From the NCBI RefSeq assembly GCF_018139565.1, contig NZ_JAGSPK010000001.1:186001-250000 (forward strand): DNA of 64,000 nt, written 5' to 3'. The DNA is from Cognatundibacterium rivi. Its GTDB lineage: Bacteria; Pseudomonadota; Gammaproteobacteria; Burkholderiales; Burkholderiaceae_D. This document shows positions 53,999-62,305 of the stretch, one piece after another; position 1 is the stretch's first letter; every line of letters starts with the position of its first letter. The notes below the pieces were generated by a model. It ran no database searches. It was not told the origin of the DNA and worked only from the letters and a program-made list of their open reading frames with translations. A program made the translations under genes and the position numbers.

Positions 53999-54793
53999 TC
54001 AGATCTGTGGCGTTGATGCTGACGCGGCCGCCAATGCCCGCAAACGCTGATGAAACGCGTCTTCCCGGTCCACCTTCAATTGCTGTTTGGCGCGCAGATA
54101 ATGTTCGCTAAACACATCCAGATACGCTTCCAGCGTTTGGGCGGCAAACACATCACCGGCCAGTTGCAGGCATAAACCGGCGACTTCCGATGTGCACAAA
54201 TGTTCATCGCGACGCGAACGGCGCAGGCGATAGCGCGATAATTGTTCCGGCAGCAGACTTAACACCGGAAACTGTTCCAGATACGGGCTTTTTTTGAATA
54301 TCTTGCGCGCTTCCGGCCAGGTCGCATCGAGCAGAATAAACAGTGGCCGTTTTTTTGTGTTTGCGTTTGCCGGTGCGGTGGAATCTGTAATGTCCTGTGC
54401 CGGTAGTAATTGCGTAATGACCCGCTCCGGCGCGACAAATTCACCGGGAAACACCACATACGGCTGCCATTGCGGGTCGGTCAGCACTGCCAGCAAGGCG
54501 GGGTCAACTTCGGTGCGGGCCCAGCCAAATGCCATCGTATCCGGCACCACATCTGCGATCAGCCAGCCTGTGTTGCTGGGCTTGAGTGCTTCGTGTTCTG
54601 CCATGATCAGACACACACCGGCACGCGTCGGTACCACAGGACGCAAGGCACAGATGCAATGGCTGAGTATCAGGCGGCAGCCGCCGCAACGCTCGCCATG
54701 CGGCCCGCCGCGTGCCAGAAACGGACGTGTGCTGCGTGCCAGACGGGCGGTACGTAAGCGGGAAACAGCATGCGGTGGGTAAGTGGTATTCAT
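53999..54793 (-). CDS. DTW domain protein (tRNA-uridine aminocarboxypropyltransferase-like)
   Basis: 264 residues from the ATG at 54793; the frame is open to 54871, so a longer form is possible. An N-terminal cysteine cluster (GERCGGCRLILSHCICAL) may bind zinc. The DTW-type core reads LLDATWPEARKIFKKSPYL, followed by RYRLRRSRRDEHLCTSEVAGLCL, as in the TapT/YfiP family. These enzymes transfer the aminocarboxypropyl group of SAM to uridine in tRNA (acp3U). The fit to the family is good, although the D-x-x-W triplet is DATW. Confidence 0.88.
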   Translation of the reverse strand: MNTTYPPHAVSRLRTARLARSTRPFLARGGPHGERCGGCRLILSHCICALRPVVPTRAGVCLIMAEHEALKPSNTGWLIADVVPDTMAFGWARTEVDPALLAVLTDPQWQPYVVFPGEFVAPERVITQLLPAQDITDSTAPANANTKKRPLFILLDATWPEARKIFKKSPYLEQFPVLSLLPEQLSRYRLRRSRRDEHLCTSEVAGLCLQLAGDVFAAQTLEAYLDVFSEHYLRAKQQLKVDREDAFHQRLRALAAASASTPQI

Positions 54794-55023
54794 CAGGGGA
54801 ACTTCGGTGTGACGGGCGGTTGCCGATTTTTCATTCAGACAGGGCGCGTATCTTGGCATGCCCCACGCCACATTGCAAACCCCGCATCAAATGGACTTCT
54901 GCCGGGTGATGCTGCCAACAGCCAATATCTATGCGGGGATACAGGGGTATGCCTTGGAAACCCGCATGAACATTAGGGGGTATTTTCAGCAAATCGGCTG
55001 AAAAAGCCTTTTTGCCAATAAAA

Positions 55024-55056
55024 AACGCCACGTAAGCCATATCGTTACGTGACGTT
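55024..55056 (-). terminator. Terminator of the DUF3334 gene
   Basis: AACGCCACGTAA (55024-55035) pairs with TTACGTGACGTT (55045-55056) with one mismatch. On the minus strand it ends in a T-rich run. Confidence 0.8.
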
Positions 55057-55116
55057 CTTTATTTTCAGACTGGCTGTTGCATCGATTGAGCGCAGATCAG
55101 CCACAGACGCTGATGC

Positions 55117-55812
55117 TTACATGCCTAAGGAACGCAACAGTTCATCGCTTTCGTCATCTACCACTGGTGCTGCCGCAGCTGGTGCAGCTTTGCTCAGATC
55201 GGCTTGTTCCATATCCAGCAAGGCATCCGGATCGATGATTTCGCTGGAATCAAAATCATGCAATTTAATGAATTCAGTGCGATCAATCGCGAGCTCGAGA
55301 TAGAAAATATTATTATTTTCAGTGAAAAACGACACGCGACGGATTTCAGGGCGATCCAGCGGCGTATCCACACTCAGCATCACCTGCTTATTCAGCACCA
55401 GCATTTTTGGCTGATTCTGGGTGATGTTGGTTTGCAGTTCCCGGCGTATTTTGCCGGTAAAGTCCCCGACGATCTGATTCATTAGTTCGCCGAGGATATT
55501 TGACACTTCGTCCGAGCTGAATGACGAGGCCAGTTCTGATTTCGGCATGCCCATGCTGAGCATGTATTTTTCGTAAATTTCCAATGCGGCGTTGCCTGCA
55601 AAATTCAACACCACCAGACCGGAAAATCCACCGTCAAATAAGACGAAGCAACCGATATCCGGCTTCAGACCGATTTTGGTAATTCTTTGCACCATCGCAG
55701 AGTAATGAATCTTGCTTTGCGTCGCTACGTTCAGTACTCGCGTGACCGAATTACATAAACTGGTCAACAGATCTTCTGTTCCGTAGACAACTCTTTTTTC
55801 TTCGTTACTCAT
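55117..55812 (-). CDS. DUF3334 family protein (CheX/CheC-like fold)
   Basis: 231 residues from the ATG at 55812 (Shine-Dalgarno AGGAG at a good distance); the in-frame TTG two codons earlier is not needed. The family signature is strong: SKIHYSAMVQRITKIGLKPD, CFVLFDGGFSGLVVLNF, DEVSNILGELMNQIVGDF and ELQTNITQNQPKMLVLNKQV. The GELMNQIVGDF stretch resembles CheX phosphatases, which carry an E..xxN motif. The tail (KAAPAAAAPVVDDESDELLRS) is acidic. It may dephosphorylate or bind a regulator, but no chemotaxis genes are adjacent. Confidence 0.85.
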   Translation of the reverse strand: MSNEEKRVVYGTEDLLTSLCNSVTRVLNVATQSKIHYSAMVQRITKIGLKPDIGCFVLFDGGFSGLVVLNFAGNAALEIYEKYMLSMGMPKSELASSFSSDEVSNILGELMNQIVGDFTGKIRRELQTNITQNQPKMLVLNKQVMLSVDTPLDRPEIRRVSFFTENNNIFYLELAIDRTEFIKLHDFDSSEIIDPDALLDMEQADLSKAAPAAAAPVVDDESDELLRSLGM

Positions 55813-55847
55813 GACCAACTCCTGAATTAGGTTTCTTGAAATGATTG

Positions 55848-56063
55848 TTATCTATTGTTATTTTGTCCGCGCAGTGGCCGATGCGCTATGACCAACACGT
55901 TGGCTGACACATTCGCAGACACATCGTTTCGCCCAGCGCCGGGAGTAATGTCGTGCCGTCGCGCTTCGCTGGTAAATACCACACGAAACAGGGCGATACG
56001 GCTAAGCAGGTTGACTATCGGTTCTCGCAAATCCGTTTGCGGTGACAGGGCGAAGCCAGACAT
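55848..56063 (-). CDS. Possible small protein upstream of DUF3334
   Basis: 71 codons with a strong Shine-Dalgarno (AGAGGAG, 6 bases before the ATG) and a stop 35 bases before the DUF3334 start, on the same strand. The residues include REPIVNLLSRIALFRVVF and an Asn/Val-rich tail (DVSANVSANVLVIA). No family is recognised. The ribosome site and position make a real gene, or a translated leader of DUF3334, plausible, but composition alone would not support it. Confidence 0.45.
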   Translation of the reverse strand: MSGFALSPQTDLREPIVNLLSRIALFRVVFTSEARRHDITPGAGRNDVSANVSANVLVIAHRPLRGQNNNR

Positions 56064-56590
56064 GATTTTCTCCTCTGCGTGGCAGTGTTACCGCAAACTC
56101 AGGGCAGCGTCAATCGCCGCACGCAGAACACTTGTACCATGGAAATAGATAAGAATATTCAATGGTACACGCTGCGTCCAGATGTTTCACGTTTTCTGTG
56201 CGATTTGGGGCAGGCAAACGCTGGTAAAGACGGGCGGTTTTATCGGATTCCCAAGTTTCTGCACGTTTTCTTAGCTTCATGATGTAAAAGAAGCAAAAAA
56301 TATCCGCAATGAAGGCCGCGATGGCGGCTAACTTACAAACCGGTTGCTGAAAAAGTAGCACCTCATGCTTCTTTCAGGCGCAATCGCTGCACCTTTGTTA
56401 TCACCGGAAATAAAGGCGTGTTGCAAGTCAGCCGGATAGATTGTTGAAACGTTAAGTTCAAACAGTGGTGATGGCCTGCCACTCGCGCCGGCATGTCGGG
56501 AACCAAGCAACAGCATGCCGGTCTACCAAATGACGAAGCGACCAACAACATGTCTGCTTTGCTAAACTAAATCAATCTGAGAGTGAGACT
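56064..56590. other. Intergenic region, no supported gene
   Basis: About 527 bases. Several short frames on both strands have unnatural composition and no ribosome site. The promoter of the small lipoprotein gene should lie near its right end, but no clear elements were seen. Confidence 0.5.
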
Positions 56591-56788
56591 ATGAAAAAAA
56601 TCCTGCATATCCTGAGTCTGGTCGCTATCGTTGCCAGTTTAAGCGCCTGTATTTCTGTCAGCGAAAACACAGTCGAAGCTGGCAAACAAATCAGCGTGAT
56701 GTCGCAGCAAGCCATCGCTACTTGTGGTCAGGGTAATGTCGATAAAGTGACCACGACCAGTTTTACTTGCAAACAAAACAGCCGTTAA
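56591..56788 (+). CDS. Small lipoprotein
   Basis: 65 residues. The signal peptide (MKKILHILSLVAIVASLSAC) has the lipobox SLSAC with the cysteine at 20. The mature part of 46 residues has Ser/Thr/Val bias and two cysteines that could form a disulphide. A Shine-Dalgarno-like GAGAGTGAG precedes the ATG, and a clear terminator follows. The function is unknown. Confidence 0.8.
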   Translation: MKKILHILSLVAIVASLSACISVSENTVEAGKQISVMSQQAIATCGQGNVDKVTTTSFTCKQNSR

Positions 56789-56810
56789 GCAATACGCTGA
56801 CACATAAAAA

Positions 56811-56842
56811 AACAGCCGGTATCAATACCGGCTGTTTTTTTT
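56811..56842 (+). terminator. Terminator after the small lipoprotein gene
   Basis: ACAGCCGGTAT pairs with ATACCGGCTGT (56812-56836) with a minimal loop, flanked by A and T runs. Confidence 0.92.
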
Positions 56843-56948
56843 GAAGCGGCGAAAGCGGCGGAAAAAATCGCACGACAATCTGCGTCTGCTTTCAAGGTCT
56901 GAGATTCCATGCGCCTGCTGGTAACATGTCATTCATCTTTTTGCTAAT

Positions 56949-57569
56949 TTATTGAGCAAATTTCGCGTAATACGCCTGCACCGCAGGCAAGGCCGCGACG
57001 CGCTGATTATGCGCATTCAGCGCCGGTGCCACTTGCGCCACCAGATCGGTCGGCACATGATCCAGACGACCAGCATTCAAATTGCGGATATCCACAAACA
57101 CCTTCAGATCGGCGATCGTCAGGCGGCCATCAGCAAAATATTCGCCGCCTTGCGCCAGTAAACGCTGCTCCAGCCAGCGCAGATAAACCGGCATAGAACC
57201 GTTCACCAGTGCCAGACGCGCTGCCTTTTGCTCATCCCCCGTCATGCGGAAAGTTGGCCCCATTTTGATGCCCGCTTCTTCCACCACAAAGCTCACCTCG
57301 TCGCAGTACAAAGCCTGCAAAGGATCTTGCGGATACAGCCCCGCCAGCTTGCCCGCATAACGCAGGATCGCATCACACTGGGTCAACTGCACACCATCCA
57401 CCTCCAGCACCGGCACCTGCCCGAACGGCGTCGCTTTGCGCACGTCGGCAAATTCAGGATAGCTGAAACGATGATCTTCAAACGCCACCCCACCTAGCGC
57501 TAACGCCAGCCGTGCTGGCTCGCCACGGCCACCATGAAAATCGAAATAAGTCAGTTTAAGTTGAGGCAT
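56949..57569 (-). CDS. Glutathione S-transferase
   Basis: 206 residues. The N-terminal thioredoxin-like domain starts KLTYFDFHGGRGEPARLALA and contains the cis-proline and glutathione-binding residues FGQVPVLEVDGVQLTQCDAILRY. The C-terminal domain is helical. The TYFDFHGGRGEP start is characteristic of sigma-class-like bacterial GSTs, in which the early tyrosine activates glutathione. It is a single gene. Confidence 0.93.
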   Translation of the reverse strand: MPQLKLTYFDFHGGRGEPARLALALGGVAFEDHRFSYPEFADVRKATPFGQVPVLEVDGVQLTQCDAILRYAGKLAGLYPQDPLQALYCDEVSFVVEEAGIKMGPTFRMTGDEQKAARLALVNGSMPVYLRWLEQRLLAQGGEYFADGRLTIADLKVFVDIRNLNAGRLDHVPTDLVAQVAPALNAHNQRVAALPAVQAYYAKFAQ

Positions 57570-57799
57570 GTTGTCTCCTGAAAGCGAATAAAAGCGGAAC
57601 TAAAAAATTGGCAGCTTTGGGTGCGTGACGAACCCAAAACCCGCGCCATCATAGCAGGGTCAGTAAGGGTTGGCAGAATACCGGATTTTATGTGTGTCCA
57701 TCTGACTTGCTTGAAACAGCATGTCGATATTGATGCTACCAGACATACTAATTCAGTCAGAATGAAATAATGTGACTCATCGTCCGTAGATCAAAGCAT

Positions 57800-58075
57800 A
57801 TGGCAGATCTAAACTCAAACAACCAGTTAAATTCACTGTCACCTTTGCCGGAGAAGAGAATAATCGGATATATCGAGGAAGTGATTGACGACATAGTGAT
57901 ATGGATAGAGCCTGATCCAGACTATTTTCGGGGTGGGTACGTCTGGTCAGTGAGCCGGAATCAGACTGAGCTTGATTGCGGACTAAGCTACTCACCAGAA
58001 AGTGCAAGAAGTGACGCAGATAAAGTGGTTTTCGCCTTATTTCACAGACGCTCCGCTGATTTCAAGACTCTTTGA
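57800..58075 (+). CDS. Small hypothetical protein
   Basis: 91 residues, acidic, with an alternating strand pattern (KRIIGYIEEVIDDIVIWIEPDPDYF) and no signal peptide. It is not recognised. Its 3' end overlaps the vsr remnant on the other strand by 39 bases, so one of the two is probably decayed. Confidence 0.5.
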   Translation: MADLNSNNQLNSLSPLPEKRIIGYIEEVIDDIVIWIEPDPDYFRGGYVWSVSRNQTELDCGLSYSPESARSDADKVVFALFHRRSADFKTL

Positions 58076-58210
58076 ATTGCTATTAATGATCCAGTCTTCC
58101 ACATAGTCGATCAGATAATCTGTGCTGAATCGGGTTTTTCCTTTTAGGGCACATTCCCAGATAACCGCGTAACGCCATTCAGATGCCAGCAACTGAGTCT
58201 GACGCCGCAT
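58037..58210 (-). pseudogene. vsr: Remnant of vsr (very short patch repair endonuclease)
   Basis: A 57-codon frame directly downstream of the cytosine methyltransferase on the same strand encodes WRYAVIWECALKGKTRF and a following helix (YLIDYVEDWI). These match the C-terminal WRVLIVWECALRG...LEEWI region of Vsr, the T:G mismatch nickase that is normally paired with Dcm-type methyltransferases. The N-terminal two thirds with the catalytic residues are missing, and an in-frame stop lies upstream. It is therefore a decayed fragment. Confidence 0.75.
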
Positions 58211-58319
58211 CACCAATTTTGGGCTAGAGATAGAGCGGTGATGTTATAGGCTTGGGCTGCTTGATCAAACCGTCGTCAGAGGACTATCGTTCAATGATTT
58301 GACCCATTCAACACATCTA

Positions 58320-59636
58320 CTATGCAGAGATTTCTTCAAATAGAGATGGGTTTTTGGATTTCTGACGAGGTTTCTGTACCGGATCTGCTTCTGTTTTCGA
58401 TTCTTCAATCTGATTTAACAGTCGTACCAAAGCGCGTCCCATCGCATGTGCTAAATTCACTGGCACCGCATTACCAATCTGCTTGTATTGCGCAGATACC
58501 GGGCCGGCAAATTGCCAATCATCGGGAAAGGTCTGGATACGTGCGTATTCTCGGACGGTGAGTGGGCGAGTTTCTTCAGGATGGCAGCGCTCGGTTTGTT
58601 TTTGTGCCGGAGCGCAGGTTAAAGTCAAACTTGGTTCATCCCATGATAAGCGACGCGCCATGCCTGTTTTACCACCACCAAGGTAATAGCTCTTCATCAT
58701 ATATTCGCGTTGAATATTATCAGGCAAGTCGCGCCAGTAACCGCCTGGCGGCACCATTTTCAAGATTTCTGCTTTGCGTTTCGGATAAGTTTGGCCTTCC
58801 GATGTCGGCACATCGCAAGGATATAGCTCACCTTTTTTCAGCGCATCACGCATCGTCAAAATACGCTTGTACGAAGAAGGCCAAGCGAATTTCACTTTGT
58901 CTGCCAGATCATTACGGATGCCGACCAAAAATAGACGTTCACGCTTTTGTGGTACTTGATAAAACATCGCTTTGAGTACATGCGGTTCGACCAAGGTATA
59001 GCCCAAGTCGCGAATAATATTGCTGATGGTTTTTAAAGTTTCGCCATTGTCGTGATTAAGCAAACCACGCACGTTTTCACCCAGTAGCACCTTAGGATTG
59101 GTCTCACGCACAGCGCGGGCGAACTCATAAAACAAAGTGCCACGTGTATCTTCAAAACCGAGTTGCTTACCCGCATAGGAAAATGATTGGCAAGGAAATC
59201 CGCCAGAGAGAATATCGATTTGATCGCGATATTGAGTGAAACTGATTTTAGAAATATCGCCCTCAACCACATTCCAGTCAGGGCGATTTTTGCGCAGCGT
59301 ATTGCACGCATGCTTATCTAGCTCGTTGAGCAAAACAGATTCAAATCCAGCACGCTCCATTCCAATCGCCAAACCGCCCGCACCCGCGAACAGCTCCAAC
59401 AACTTATAACTGCGATTTGGCTTGGTCACGAATTCTGCATCCCAAGCATTTTTAAACATGTGCTGCGTGTTCTCAAAAAACTCTAATTGTGACTTGTGAT
59501 AAACGCGGTAGTTATTCGACTCCACGCGCTGCGCCACCATCGTGCCATTCTCATCCCAACGGCGTAAAGTCTCTTTCGTTACGCCCAAAATATCCGCCGC
59601 CTGGGCGATAGAATAATACTCAGCACGATCTTCCAT
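58320..59636 (-). CDS. DNA (cytosine-5) methyltransferase with an N-terminal MerR-like helix-turn-helix
   Basis: 438 residues. Residues 8-45 (YSIAQAADILGVTKETLRRW) form a MerR/excisionase-type helix-turn-helix, and the m5C methyltransferase follows. Its motifs are ELFAGAGGLAIGMERAGF (I), GGFPCQSFSYAG with the catalytic C149 (IV), GENVRGL (VI), QKRERLFLVG (VIII), TVREYARIQTFPD (IX) and GNAVPVNLAHAMG (X). The variable region that sets target choice lies near 255-345. The fused DNA-binding domain suggests the enzyme represses its own promoter. It belongs with the endonuclease upstream as a type II system. Confidence 0.93.
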   Translation of the reverse strand: MEDRAEYYSIAQAADILGVTKETLRRWDENGTMVAQRVESNNYRVYHKSQLEFFENTQHMFKNAWDAEFVTKPNRSYKLLELFAGAGGLAIGMERAGFESVLLNELDKHACNTLRKNRPDWNVVEGDISKISFTQYRDQIDILSGGFPCQSFSYAGKQLGFEDTRGTLFYEFARAVRETNPKVLLGENVRGLLNHDNGETLKTISNIIRDLGYTLVEPHVLKAMFYQVPQKRERLFLVGIRNDLADKVKFAWPSSYKRILTMRDALKKGELYPCDVPTSEGQTYPKRKAEILKMVPPGGYWRDLPDNIQREYMMKSYYLGGGKTGMARRLSWDEPSLTLTCAPAQKQTERCHPEETRPLTVREYARIQTFPDDWQFAGPVSAQYKQIGNAVPVNLAHAMGRALVRLLNQIEESKTEADPVQKPRQKSKNPSLFEEISA

Positions 59637-59660
59637 GTTTCATCCTTTTACTCAAACCTT

Positions 59661-59702
59661 ATACATGGTTACCACTGTATTTTTATTCAGTAAATCTGTC
59701 AA
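59661..59702 (-). promoter_or_regulatory. Promoter of the methyltransferase with a candidate self-operator
   Basis: On the minus strand TTGACA (59697-59702) and TACAGT (59674-59679) are separated by 17 bases. An inverted repeat ATACA-TGGT-T-ACCA-C-TGTAT (59661-59680) overlaps the -10, an ideal place for repression by the fused helix-turn-helix. Confidence 0.7.
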
Positions 59703-59799
59703 CCTATTTTTGTAGAGGACGTAAAAAAGAGAGGGAATACGACGTGAAACGTCGCCATGCCGATCAAGACAAATCATTGTAGCGACTGATTAACAAACT

Positions 59800-59825
59800 C
59801 CCTTCTCCCGCGGGCGGGAGAAGGG
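59800..59825. repeat. REP-like palindrome
   Basis: CCCTTCTCCCG (59800-59810) and CGGGAGAAGGG (59815-59825) form an 11-bp stem with a 4-base loop, followed by CTGGGGATGAGGGCGG. This matches the style of dispersed repetitive extragenic palindromes of proteobacteria. It lies between the methyltransferase and endonuclease genes. Confidence 0.75.
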
Positions 59826-59908
59826 CTGGGGATGAGGGCGGCTCAGCAATTTGATAAAAATTTAACCGGGCAAAATCAACCAACAAATGCAATTCAAAAC
59901 AAAACCTA

Positions 59909-60625
59909 CTAAATTTGCGACAAACGAATAATCTCATCATGCTGAGCCAGCTCATCAATAATCTTATTCAGCTCCTGACTATAATCAGCCTCAATCGCCA
60001 CCTCACCAATCGCAGTAACCAGCTCACTGTAAAAACCATCATCGCCAGTTAAGCGAAACCAAAAATCATGCGCTGCCAACACCGGATAGTTATATTGCGA
60101 CGTAATCCGTTTGTAATGTGCACTCAACTGATGCGCCTCACCATAAATCAAACCCACCACCATGTCGTCATAGCTCACGCGCAAGCCATTCACCTTGGCG
60201 AGATTAATCACGCCCTTAAAGTGCCCAGCGATAGTTTCCACATCATCTTTATTGATCGTATTCGGCCCCGCTTTGAGCTGGCAATATTTACGAACACCAT
60301 CAACCTGATCAATAAACTCAATATCAATACCACTAGTCGTACTAGCAAAGCCATCTAACACATCCGAAGCAAATTTCTGAATATTTGCCCCAAACGAAGT
60401 CGTGATCGAGTTGCCCAAAACCCGTGGATAGATCAGTGCCTTGGCGACACTTTGCGGTGAAGAATTACCCGTCAAAAAATTCGCCAAATAGACTGTCAAG
60501 AAAGGATTGATGTTGAACTCTTTGGGATCAACGAGTTTTTGAGAATTGCCCGCATGATTGATGACGATGGTTTCACGAAACCAGGCTTTTGCTTTGGCTA
60601 GGATGGTGTCTTTGTTTTCGATCAT
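59909..60625 (-). CDS. PmeII-like type II restriction endonuclease
   Basis: 238 residues. The motifs INPFLTVYLANFLTGNSS, LGNSITTSFGANIQKFASDV and TTSGIDIEFID with KYCQLKAGPNTINKDDVETI are those of the PmeII group. A PD-(D/E)xK-like core is plausible: the aspartate of SGIDIEF and the QxK of CQLKAG. It should cut unmodified DNA at a site protected by the methyltransferase encoded downstream. The recognition sequence cannot be derived from sequence. The gene is on the same strand as the methyltransferase, with 272 bases between them. Confidence 0.85.
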   Translation of the reverse strand: MIENKDTILAKAKAWFRETIVINHAGNSQKLVDPKEFNINPFLTVYLANFLTGNSSPQSVAKALIYPRVLGNSITTSFGANIQKFASDVLDGFASTTSGIDIEFIDQVDGVRKYCQLKAGPNTINKDDVETIAGHFKGVINLAKVNGLRVSYDDMVVGLIYGEAHQLSAHYKRITSQYNYPVLAAHDFWFRLTGDDGFYSELVTAIGEVAIEADYSQELNKIIDELAQHDEIIRLSQI

Positions 60626-60675
60626 TATGGTACGTTGTTTAACTTTTTATCTTGAGTGAAAAAATCGATTGATTT

Positions 60676-61302
60676 TTAATTTAAATTTTGGACGATAATT
60701 TCTTCATAGTTCCCACGTCCAATGTTCGATCCAGCAATAACACTCGCGCGTTTAACTACGCTGATTCGAAAGATATCTTCGTACAATTGAATAACAGATT
60801 CGTGGCATGCGTTTGTAAGTAAAATTTTTACTTTACGATTGGCTGCTCGAATTAGCGCATCCCGAAGCCTTATTTGATCATCCCAAGCGAAGAGATTTTC
60901 ATTGTACTTAACGAATCCGTTATAGTTATGTTTTACAGTGTGAGGTGGGTCGATAAAAAGAAAATCTCCAGCGACAGTACGATCAATGGTGTTTTCAAAA
61001 TCGTCATTGTTTAGCTCTGCATTTTGTAATAGTTTCGATATTTCAAAAAAACTTTCTTCAGCGTGAATGACTTTAGTTTTTGTGCCGATTGGAACGTTGA
61101 ACTTACCTTTGAGATTGATTCGGTATAAACCGTTCCAACAGGTTCTATTTAGATAAATCAGTTTTGCTGCTCTAGTGAATTCCGAATTACAATTTTTTTG
61201 CCGTACTTCGTAATAGTAATCTTTACTATGATTTCGTTGATGGAGGACTAAATGGTCAAATACTCTCTGCCAATCATTCTTACTCATGATTTTTCTCAAC
61301 AT
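60676..61302 (-). CDS. N-truncated D12-class adenine methyltransferase (Dam-like)
   Basis: 208 residues (or 203 from the ATG at 61287). The middle and C-terminal motifs of D12 adenine methylases are present: AAKLIYLNRTCWNGLYRIN, KGKFNVPIGT, VKHNYNGFVKYNENLFAWDDQIRL and the ending YEEIIVQNLN. The SAM-binding N-terminus with the FxGG(K) and DINxxL motifs is absent, and the catalytic DPPY reads DPPH (residues 118-121). Activity is unlikely. It overlaps the end of the RhuM gene by 23 bases. It may be the relic of a methyltransferase once paired with the island. Confidence 0.8.
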   Translation of the reverse strand: MLRKIMSKNDWQRVFDHLVLHQRNHSKDYYYEVRQKNCNSEFTRAAKLIYLNRTCWNGLYRINLKGKFNVPIGTKTKVIHAEESFFEISKLLQNAELNNDDFENTIDRTVAGDFLFIDPPHTVKHNYNGFVKYNENLFAWDDQIRLRDALIRAANRKVKILLTNACHESVIQLYEDIFRISVVKRASVIAGSNIGRGNYEEIIVQNLN

Positions 61303-62284
61303 TTTTTACCACCGCTTCCAGCATTTGCAAATCGTCAGCGTCTGCAGTCCTTGCTTCCGCTTCACGCCTTGCGGCATCAAAACTATCGTAACGTGTTTTC
61401 GCTATCTGCTTCATTTGATCGTTGCTGATTTTCCCCGCATTGCGCAAGATCGGCTTGTCATTAAATTCCAGAAGCTTATCGACGTTGCTACGCCAAAAAT
61501 CTAGGCTTAGTTCTTTGCGGTCTTTGACGCGTAGTTCTGCTTGTTCTAAAAAGATGACAACGAGGCGGTTGAGTGTATCGACTTCATCGGCTGTTAAATA
61601 ATTCTTTGCAACCACAACATCGTGTTTGCGTACATGTGCGCCGCTCCAGGTCGTGAGTGCCATATTGGGTGAGGAGGGGGCGGCACGGGCTACGATGATT
61701 TCAGCAGCAGTTTGCTGTGTGACGGCGTACAGGAGTTTATTTTGTACTTCGGCAAAGAACACTTGTGCTGTGCTGTCACTGCTTTGATAGTCGCGACTTA
61801 GAGCAAATAGATCGCGAACCTTTTGATAAAAACGCTTTTCTGAAGCACGAATATCACGGATGCGAGCCAGAAGTTCATCAAAATAATCCCACCCGCCAGG
61901 GTTTTTCAGGCGTTCGTCATCTATGACGAAACCTTTAAGCAGATATTCTGAGAGGTGAGCGCTAGCCCATTGGCGAAATTGATTGCCGCGTGGCGAACGG
62001 ACACGGTAGCCAATGGCCAATATCATTGGCAAACTGTAGAACGTGGTGCTACGTTTAACTTGGCGATTGCCTTCGGTTTGAACTGTCAAGGATTCCTTGA
62101 CAGTTGCCTTCTCGTCTAATTCTTTGTCTTCAAGAATGTTCTTTGCGTGCAAGCTGACGTTTTGCTTGGTGGTAGCGAATAACTCCGCTATCTCTAACTG
62201 GTTCAGCCATACATTACCATCTTCGGCTCTGAGTTGAATTCGAACTAAGCCATCTTCTGTTTGGTAAAGAAAGAGTTCACTCAT
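61280..62284 (-). CDS. RhuM family protein
   Basis: 334 residues. The signature begins LYQTEDGLVRIQLRAEDGNVWLNQLEIAELF, and the block TTFYSLPMILAIGYRVRSPRGNQFRQWA is typical of RhuM proteins. The N-terminal part resembles a helix-turn-helix (LEIAELFATTKQNVSLHAKN). RhuM was first described in a Salmonella pathogenicity island, and relatives often sit in restriction-modification or mobile islands; the molecular role is unclear. It lies just 22 bases beyond the stop of gyrB and appears to open the island on the minus strand. Confidence 0.9.
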   Translation of the reverse strand: MSELFLYQTEDGLVRIQLRAEDGNVWLNQLEIAELFATTKQNVSLHAKNILEDKELDEKATVKESLTVQTEGNRQVKRSTTFYSLPMILAIGYRVRSPRGNQFRQWASAHLSEYLLKGFVIDDERLKNPGGWDYFDELLARIRDIRASEKRFYQKVRDLFALSRDYQSSDSTAQVFFAEVQNKLLYAVTQQTAAEIIVARAAPSSPNMALTTWSGAHVRKHDVVVAKNYLTADEVDTLNRLVVIFLEQAELRVKDRKELSLDFWRSNVDKLLEFNDKPILRNAGKISNDQMKQIAKTRYDSFDAARREAEARTADADDLQMLEAVVKNVEKNHE

Positions 62285-62305
62285 GCTGAGACATCCTTGG
62301 TAAAG

